Positions 60,305 to 64,000 of a DNA stretch of 64,000 bases are shown in pieces; within the stretch, counting starts at the first letter, position 1, and every line of letters begins with the position of its first letter. This DNA is from Streptomyces sp. NBC_01237. GTDB taxonomy: Bacteria; Actinomycetota; Actinomycetes; Streptomycetales; Streptomycetaceae. The stretch covers positions 372,001 to 436,000 of the forward strand of contig NZ_CP108509.1 of the NCBI RefSeq assembly GCF_035917275.1, written 5' to 3'. The translations under genes and the position numbers were made by a program. Under the pieces are notes generated by a model. That model was given only the letters and a program-made list of their open reading frames with translations. It made no database searches and was not told the origin of the DNA.

Positions 60305-61132
60305 TCATCCCAGGAACGCCGCGGTGGTCGCCACGAACTGGTCCGCGTCGTCGAGCCAGGGGTAGTGACCCGCCCCTGACTGCACCACCAGCGTGGCATC
60401 GGGGAACAGTGCCGCGAACTCGGCCACGGTCCGAGGAGGGCTGTTCAGGTCGAACTCTCCGCCGAGCAGCAGGACGGAAGCCTCGCAGGCGGTGAGCATC
60501 GTACGAGTGGCCTCCGGGCTGAAGGCGCCTTCGGCAGCGAAGCCGGCGACCGCCTCGCTGTTGCGCGGCCGGCCGGCCGCGCAGTGCTTCTGCGCCGCGG
60601 CATCCCACCGGCCGCAGAAGAAGGGAGCAATGGCCTCCCAGTTGCTGCCGGTACCTTGGGTGATCGCTTCCAACGCGGCGAACGCCTCCGGGAACCACGG
60701 CTCGTTCTTCCGCCGCGCCGCGAGCTCGCGGCGCGTCTCCCCGGTGATCGCTACACCGACAGCTCGGGTTCCAGGGCCGATCAGGGCGAGCTTGCTGACG
60801 TTCTCCGGGTAGCGGGCCACGAACTGCGTCGCGATGTTCGCGCCGGCGGAGTGGCCGAGCAGATCCATCCTGGCGAGACCGAGGTGTTCGCGCAGCGCCT
60901 GGACGTCGTCGACAAGGCGGTCGCAACGGTAGGAGGCGGGGTCCTGGGGAATCGCTGACTGACCGGTACCACGCAGGTCCAGGACAACGAGCTGACGATG
61001 CATGGACAGACCGCCGAGGTCGCCGAGGTAGAGAGAGTCGGCGGGACCGCCCGGGATACAGACGACCGGGTCGCCTTCTCCGTGTACGCGGTAGGAGAGC
61101 TGGGTTCCGTCATATGCGGAGAAGGTGGGCAT
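60305..61132 (-). CDS. Alpha/beta hydrolase
   Basis: A 275-residue hydrolase from ATG 61132, with AGGA eight bases upstream; the in-frame ATG 61153, just after a TATAAC box, would give a leaderless form with seven more residues. It reads SAYDGTQLSYRVHGEGDPVV, then the oxyanion motif IPGGPADS, the nucleophile elbow GHSAGAN, Asp in LLLGGEFDLNSP and His in SGAGHYPWL. The triad is complete. The size and the N-terminal strand fit proline-iminopeptidase or non-haem haloperoxidase relatives. It diverges from the HTH gene across an inverted repeat. Confidence 0.9.
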   Translation of the reverse strand: MPTFSAYDGTQLSYRVHGEGDPVVCIPGGPADSLYLGDLGGLSMHRQLVVLDLRGTGQSAIPQDPASYRCDRLVDDVQALREHLGLARMDLLGHSAGANIATQFVARYPENVSKLALIGPGTRAVGVAITGETRRELAARRKNEPWFPEAFAALEAITQGTGSNWEAIAPFFCGRWDAAAQKHCAAGRPRNSEAVAGFAAEGAFSPEATRTMLTACEASVLLLGGEFDLNSPPRTVAEFAALFPDATLVVQSGAGHYPWLDDADQFVATTAAFLG

Positions 61133-61148
61133 GCTGAGGATCCTGACA

Positions 61149-61203
61149 GCCATAACCACGTTATACAACCAGGTTATGGCAGTGGACGCTCGACGTGTAT
61201 AAC
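61149..61203. promoter_or_regulatory. Divergent TATAAC promoters with a 9-bp inverted repeat
   Basis: gccataacc (61149-61157) and ggttatggc (61172-61180) are perfect complements separated by 14 bases. A TATAAC box on each strand (minus 61165-61160, plus 61197-61202) lies only six to seven bases before an ATG (61153 or 61210). Both genes could therefore be read from leaderless transcripts, with the repeat as operator. Confidence 0.55.
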
Positions 61204-61209
61204 CGGGGC

Positions 61210-61809
61210 ATGGCAGCCGAAGAGAACACGCATCAGACCCCCGAGGCGCTGACCGAGACACAGGCCGAGCGGATGCTCGCCGACATGAACGAGGTCATCC
61301 GCGCAGGTGAGGAGATGCGGGAACTGCGTGCCGAAATGATCAAAATCTTTGCCGGATTCGGCTGGACCCAGAACAGGATCGCCCGGCTCACCGGCATGAG
61401 TCAGCCCGCCGTATCGAAGCAGGTGACGAAATACCGGGCGGGCGACCCGCTGCCTCCGCCACGGCTCTCCCTCGATCAGCGCGACGTGCCGTGGCTCGAA
61501 GGACGTCTGTGGGGCCTGGCCGAAGAAATCTCCGAGACCCTCGGCTCCGCCCGCAGCGCCCACTACGTCAACGCCCTCGCCAGAGGGAAGAAGCGCTTCA
61601 CACCCCGGAACGTCGACGAGCTGCGCCGCCTCGTCGAAGAGGACCTGATGCTTCACCGGGCAGAGATGTCCGGCAGCTGCCGAAAGGCGTACGACGAGAT
61701 CAGCCGCGGCCTCGACATCCCCGCGAAGGTCACCGCCACCGCATCAGCCTCTGTGCGTCGCGCCCTCGCCTGCCAGATCCAGCGCGAACAGCTCAGGAAC
61801 GCCCCCTGA
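61210..61809 (+). CDS. Helix-turn-helix regulator, divergent from the hydrolase
   Basis: A 199-residue DNA-binding protein from ATG 61210. GTG 61195 would overlap the -10 box. The N-terminus is acidic and helical, then about residues 40-72 give MIKIFAGFGWTQNRIARLTG and MSQPAVSKQVTKYRAG, a homeodomain-like or region-4-like helix-turn-helix. The C-terminal half is helical with RAHYVNALARGKKRF-like segments (ARSAHYVNALARGKKRF) and KAYDEISRGLDIPAKV. It may act on the divergent alpha/beta hydrolase and on itself. I do not know a named family for the whole length. Confidence 0.8.
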   Translation: MAAEENTHQTPEALTETQAERMLADMNEVIRAGEEMRELRAEMIKIFAGFGWTQNRIARLTGMSQPAVSKQVTKYRAGDPLPPPRLSLDQRDVPWLEGRLWGLAEEISETLGSARSAHYVNALARGKKRFTPRNVDELRRLVEEDLMLHRAEMSGSCRKAYDEISRGLDIPAKVTATASASVRRALACQIQREQLRNAP

Positions 61810-61948
61810 GTCCCTGCGGTCTCACGAGCGACCAATGCCGAAGAGACAGGTTTCACGTCCGGCGTCATCGCAGTGGTCCGCCCCGAACCACTGCGTGGGA
61901 CAGTTGAGTTGTGGACCTTCCCGTCAGCGCCGAGGAGACGAACGACAG

Positions 61949-62956
61949 ATGATCGAATCCGGTACCGAGGCCGTCGGATCGCCGACCTCCGAATTCGCCG
62001 GTGGAGTCGTTGATTTCGCGCTCACCCCACGCAGCCGCGAGTACCCGGACGGCTTGTACGTCGGGCTCCTGGGCTTCCCGGACTTCCTCCCGTACGCCCG
62101 GATCGTGATCGAGAGCGGTCCGGTGCCGCCCGGCCTGGGCATCGACGAGGCCAGGGTCACCGATGTGCTCGCGTCGAACATCGCCGCGGCCGGCACCGGC
62201 GACCCGCTCTACGCGCATGCCCCGGACACGGCCACACCGCGCGGCTGGACCTGGCATCACGATCCGCTGGAGCGCCGGTTCCTGCTGCTCCCGGTCGACG
62301 TCAAGAACAACATGGTCCACCACGGCGGTGTGTCCACCATGCGTGCCAACCGTGCCAGGACGGGTCTGTGGAGCCCGGTGGAGCAGCCACGCGTTCCAGC
62401 CGTGATGCGTACCGGGAACGGCTTGAGCGACGGCGACCTGAGTCATCTGGAGAGCAAATACCTGGAGCACCGGCTCCCGGAGAGCTACCGCACCTTCATG
62501 ATCGAGAACGGCGGCGGTCCACCGGAGCACGCGATCGTGCATCCCGATCGCGGGTTCGTCCTCGACCAGCAGTTCTTCAACCTCTACGGAGAACCGGACC
62601 CTTACGACCTGCTCGACAACGCGGTGATGATGGCCGACCGTCTGACGGCCGATTACCTGCCGATCGCGTGGGTCCAGGGCGGCGCGCTGGTGCTGAAGTC
62701 CCGCGGCACCGAACCCGGTTCGATCCTGTACTGGGACAACGACGACCGCAGGACGCAGCAGGGCGACACCCCGGAGAGGGGCGTGTCGCGGTTGGAGTAC
62801 CTGGCCGACGACATCTTCACGCTGCTGGAGGACGAGCTGATCGAGGTTCCCGCCCAACTGGAGGAGATCTCCCGGTCGGCGGTCTCCGGTGGCTTCTTCC
62901 GGCCGGTCACCCTCGACAACGCCGGCGCCGGACTGCCGGCCGGCCTGCGCGCGTAG
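61949..62956 (+). CDS. SUKH/SMI1-KNR4-type protein with an extra N-terminal domain
   Basis: A 335-residue protein from ATG 61949, with GAGGAG about ten bases upstream. The second half is SMI1/KNR4: SDGDLSHLESKYLEHRLPES, then YRTFMIENGGGPPEHAIV and IAWVQGGALVLKSRG, ending around residue 290. The first 170 residues are an unrecognised domain (FALTPRSREYPDGLYVGLLG). SUKH proteins are often immunity proteins of polymorphic toxins, which usually precede them. No toxin gene is seen in the window. The double-domain form may be a combined or orphan immunity protein. Confidence 0.82.
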   Translation: MIESGTEAVGSPTSEFAGGVVDFALTPRSREYPDGLYVGLLGFPDFLPYARIVIESGPVPPGLGIDEARVTDVLASNIAAAGTGDPLYAHAPDTATPRGWTWHHDPLERRFLLLPVDVKNNMVHHGGVSTMRANRARTGLWSPVEQPRVPAVMRTGNGLSDGDLSHLESKYLEHRLPESYRTFMIENGGGPPEHAIVHPDRGFVLDQQFFNLYGEPDPYDLLDNAVMMADRLTADYLPIAWVQGGALVLKSRGTEPGSILYWDNDDRRTQQGDTPERGVSRLEYLADDIFTLLEDELIEVPAQLEEISRSAVSGGFFRPVTLDNAGAGLPAGLRA

Positions 62957-63070
62957 CGCCACACCACGAAGGGAACGGACGGAGAACGCGGTACTTCGAC
63001 CGCGTGCGGCAGCTGCTGCGCGGCGCGGTCGTCCCGGCGATACCGCTCCGCGAGCCGAACGGCCCCGTCC

Positions 63071-63135
63071 ATGAAGGCCGATCCCGCCGTGCCCGTCGAC
63101 CTGGCCGCCTACCGGGTCATCCAGGAGGCGTCGTG
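63071..63135 (+). pseudogene. Sensor-kinase remnant
   Basis: DPAVPVDLAAYRVIQEAS matches the region just before the N-box of NarL-type histidine kinases (consensus ...DLAAYRVVQEALTNVVRHA). The expected LTNVVRHA and glycine boxes do not follow, and no start or ribosome site is present. The rest of 62957-63255 holds no intact gene. I treat it as a fragment of a decayed kinase. Confidence 0.4.
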
Positions 63136-63255
63136 CGCGCCCGCGCCGGGCCGCCCTCGGGGTCGAGGTCCCGCCGGCTGGTCCGGGCTTCCAGCACCCT
63201 GACGACGTACAACCGGCCGAACGCCGCCGCAGACGGGCGCGGCACATGGCGATCA

Positions 63256-63987
63256 TCAGGTCTGCTGAGACTGCCGCACCCGCCGCATGATGACCTCGCG
63301 CTGCCGCGCCCGTATCGCGCCGGGGCAGGCGTGCCCACCCCAGGCGCTTCCGCCCATGGCGTGGGTGCCCAGGCCCCGCCCCTTCGGGGAGTCCGTCACC
63401 TCAAGGGGCCAGCCGTGCTCACGGGCACCCCAGACGTAGACGCGGGCCACGGAATCGACCTGCGCCGTGGTGAGCGGTTTGCCGGCAAAGCCCGAAGTCT
63501 CGATCGACACCCATTCGACATTGCCCGCGCGCTGTGTCCAGGAGCGGTGGTGGACCGATACGTACTGCTCGATCTCGCCCGCCCGGGACACCCAGAAGTG
63601 GGCTGAACTCTTCGTCGCGGGGTCGGAGAACCGATCGAACAGCGAACCCTCGCCCTCCTGTACGTGCAGTATCAGACCCCGTTGCCCCTCCCGCCCGCCC
63701 CGGCTGAAGTTCGCGCCGATCGGCTTCCGGGCTACGCCGGGCATCCATCCGGGCGGCGTGGGAGCGGGGGGCGCCGCCGCGGCGCGGGGCTGCTGGACGG
63801 CGCGTTCCTCCGGAGTCTGCGGGGCCTGCCTGGCGGACTGCCCCTGCCGGCGGAGGACGATCGCAGACACCGGAGCGAGGAGAACCCCTCCCCCGAGGAT
63901 GAACACGCCGCGCCGGGTGGGTCGTCGGTGCCTCCGCGTCACCGGTACCCCCACGTCGGCGCGCCGGGCACAGTTCGGCTGTTGCAT
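63256..63987 (-). CDS. N-acetylmuramoyl-L-alanine amidase (Amidase_2/PGRP fold), membrane-anchored
   Basis: A 243-residue cell-wall hydrolase from ATG 63987. A basic start (RRHRRPTRRG) leads into one hydrophobic segment at about 27-47 (VFILGGGVLLAPVSAIVLRR) that may anchor or export it, followed by a Pro/Ala linker to residue 80. The domain has the zinc ligands of the Amidase_2 family: His in ILHVQEGEGS, then HHRSWTQR, EWVSIETSGF and GHACPGAIRARQ, where the late His-Cys pair is the third site. It would cleave the lactyl amide of peptidoglycan or act on phage or neighbour walls. The gene ends within the window. Confidence 0.87.
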   Translation of the reverse strand: MQQPNCARRADVGVPVTRRHRRPTRRGVFILGGGVLLAPVSAIVLRRQGQSARQAPQTPEERAVQQPRAAAAPPAPTPPGWMPGVARKPIGANFSRGGREGQRGLILHVQEGEGSLFDRFSDPATKSSAHFWVSRAGEIEQYVSVHHRSWTQRAGNVEWVSIETSGFAGKPLTTAQVDSVARVYVWGAREHGWPLEVTDSPKGRGLGTHAMGGSAWGGHACPGAIRARQREVIMRRVRQSQQT

Positions 63988-64000
63988 GGGGTGGACATGC

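Noticed and set aside
1..64000. CRISPR array, prophage, insertion sequence or PKS/NRPS cluster
   Set aside because: No spaced direct repeats, integrase, transposase, phage structural gene, or carrier and condensation domain was found.

Overview
The window is very GC-rich (roughly 70 percent by eye), has strong third-position GC, uses GTG and TTG starts freely and packs genes into ATGA/GTGA-coupled operons. It also carries SpoIIE-type phosphatases, LacI, TetR, MarR and WYL regulators, sugar and peptide ABC importers, and secreted Tat or lipoprotein products. Together these point to Streptomyces or a close relative. The gene content is accessory rather than core, so I read it as chromosomal arm or near-arm DNA. 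There are no rRNA or tRNA genes, CRISPR arrays, insertion sequences or PKS/NRPS genes.

Layout. 1-5.1 kb: a left-truncated ABC exporter ATPase with its permease, then a coupled NarL-type histidine kinase/response regulator, then a lone YhgE/ABC-2-like membrane protein. 5.1-10.4 kb: three small regulator-target units (TetR with an unknown protein, MarR with DUF2316, WYL regulator with a VOC protein), two of which have near-perfect operator palindromes, then an NAD(P)-binding protein. 10.5-20.2 kb: a secreted tripeptidyl-aminopeptidase-like hydrolase, an aminoglycoside-phosphotransferase-fold kinase, a second YhgE-like protein, a large PAS-GAF-SpoIIE-HATPase phosphatase, a DUF6056-like membrane protein and a TauD-like dioxygenase. 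20.4-28.3 kb: a six-gene operon (YtcJ-type amidohydrolase, oligopeptide-type ABC importer) with a divergent TetR gene and a clear operator. 28.6-30.8 kb: a secreted DUF6351 protein.

31-42.2 kb is a carbohydrate-use locus. A galactonate-dehydratase-like enolase diverges from a LacI regulator. Behind the regulator run a lipoprotein binding protein, two permeases, a Tat-exported clan-A-like glycosidase, an FAD oxidoreductase with a carbohydrate-binding-like tail, and an NAD-dependent epimerase/dehydrogenase. Two cre-like operators sit between enolase and LacI. The set can import a sugar released outside the cell, oxidise it and dehydrate it.

42.4-46.8 kb is miscellaneous (membrane proteins, a glutamate-racemase-like enzyme, methionine aminopeptidase divergent from an XRE-like protein over tandem palindromes, a DHFR-fold protein). 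46.9-51.2 kb is the most unusual part. It is a minus-strand operon of an MfnB homologue (4-(hydroxymethyl)-2-furancarboxaldehyde-phosphate synthase, known from methanofuran biosynthesis), an aldehyde dehydrogenase, an aryl-type zinc alcohol dehydrogenase and, a little further on, a leucine-carboxyl-methyltransferase-type methylase. The set suggests a furan carboxylate or its methyl ester, and no aminotransferase of the methanofuran route is present.

51.5-64 kb is loosely packed: unknown proteins, a PF04672-like methyltransferase, a small lipoprotein, a dienelactone hydrolase, a secreted SRPBCC protein divergent from a TetR regulator, a stand-alone TOPRIM protein, a frameshifted VOC gene, a SnoaL-like protein, an alpha/beta hydrolase divergent from an HTH protein with apparently leaderless promoters, a SUKH-type protein, a kinase remnant and a PGRP-type amidase. 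Several gene-free stretches and gene remnants mark this end as the most eroded.
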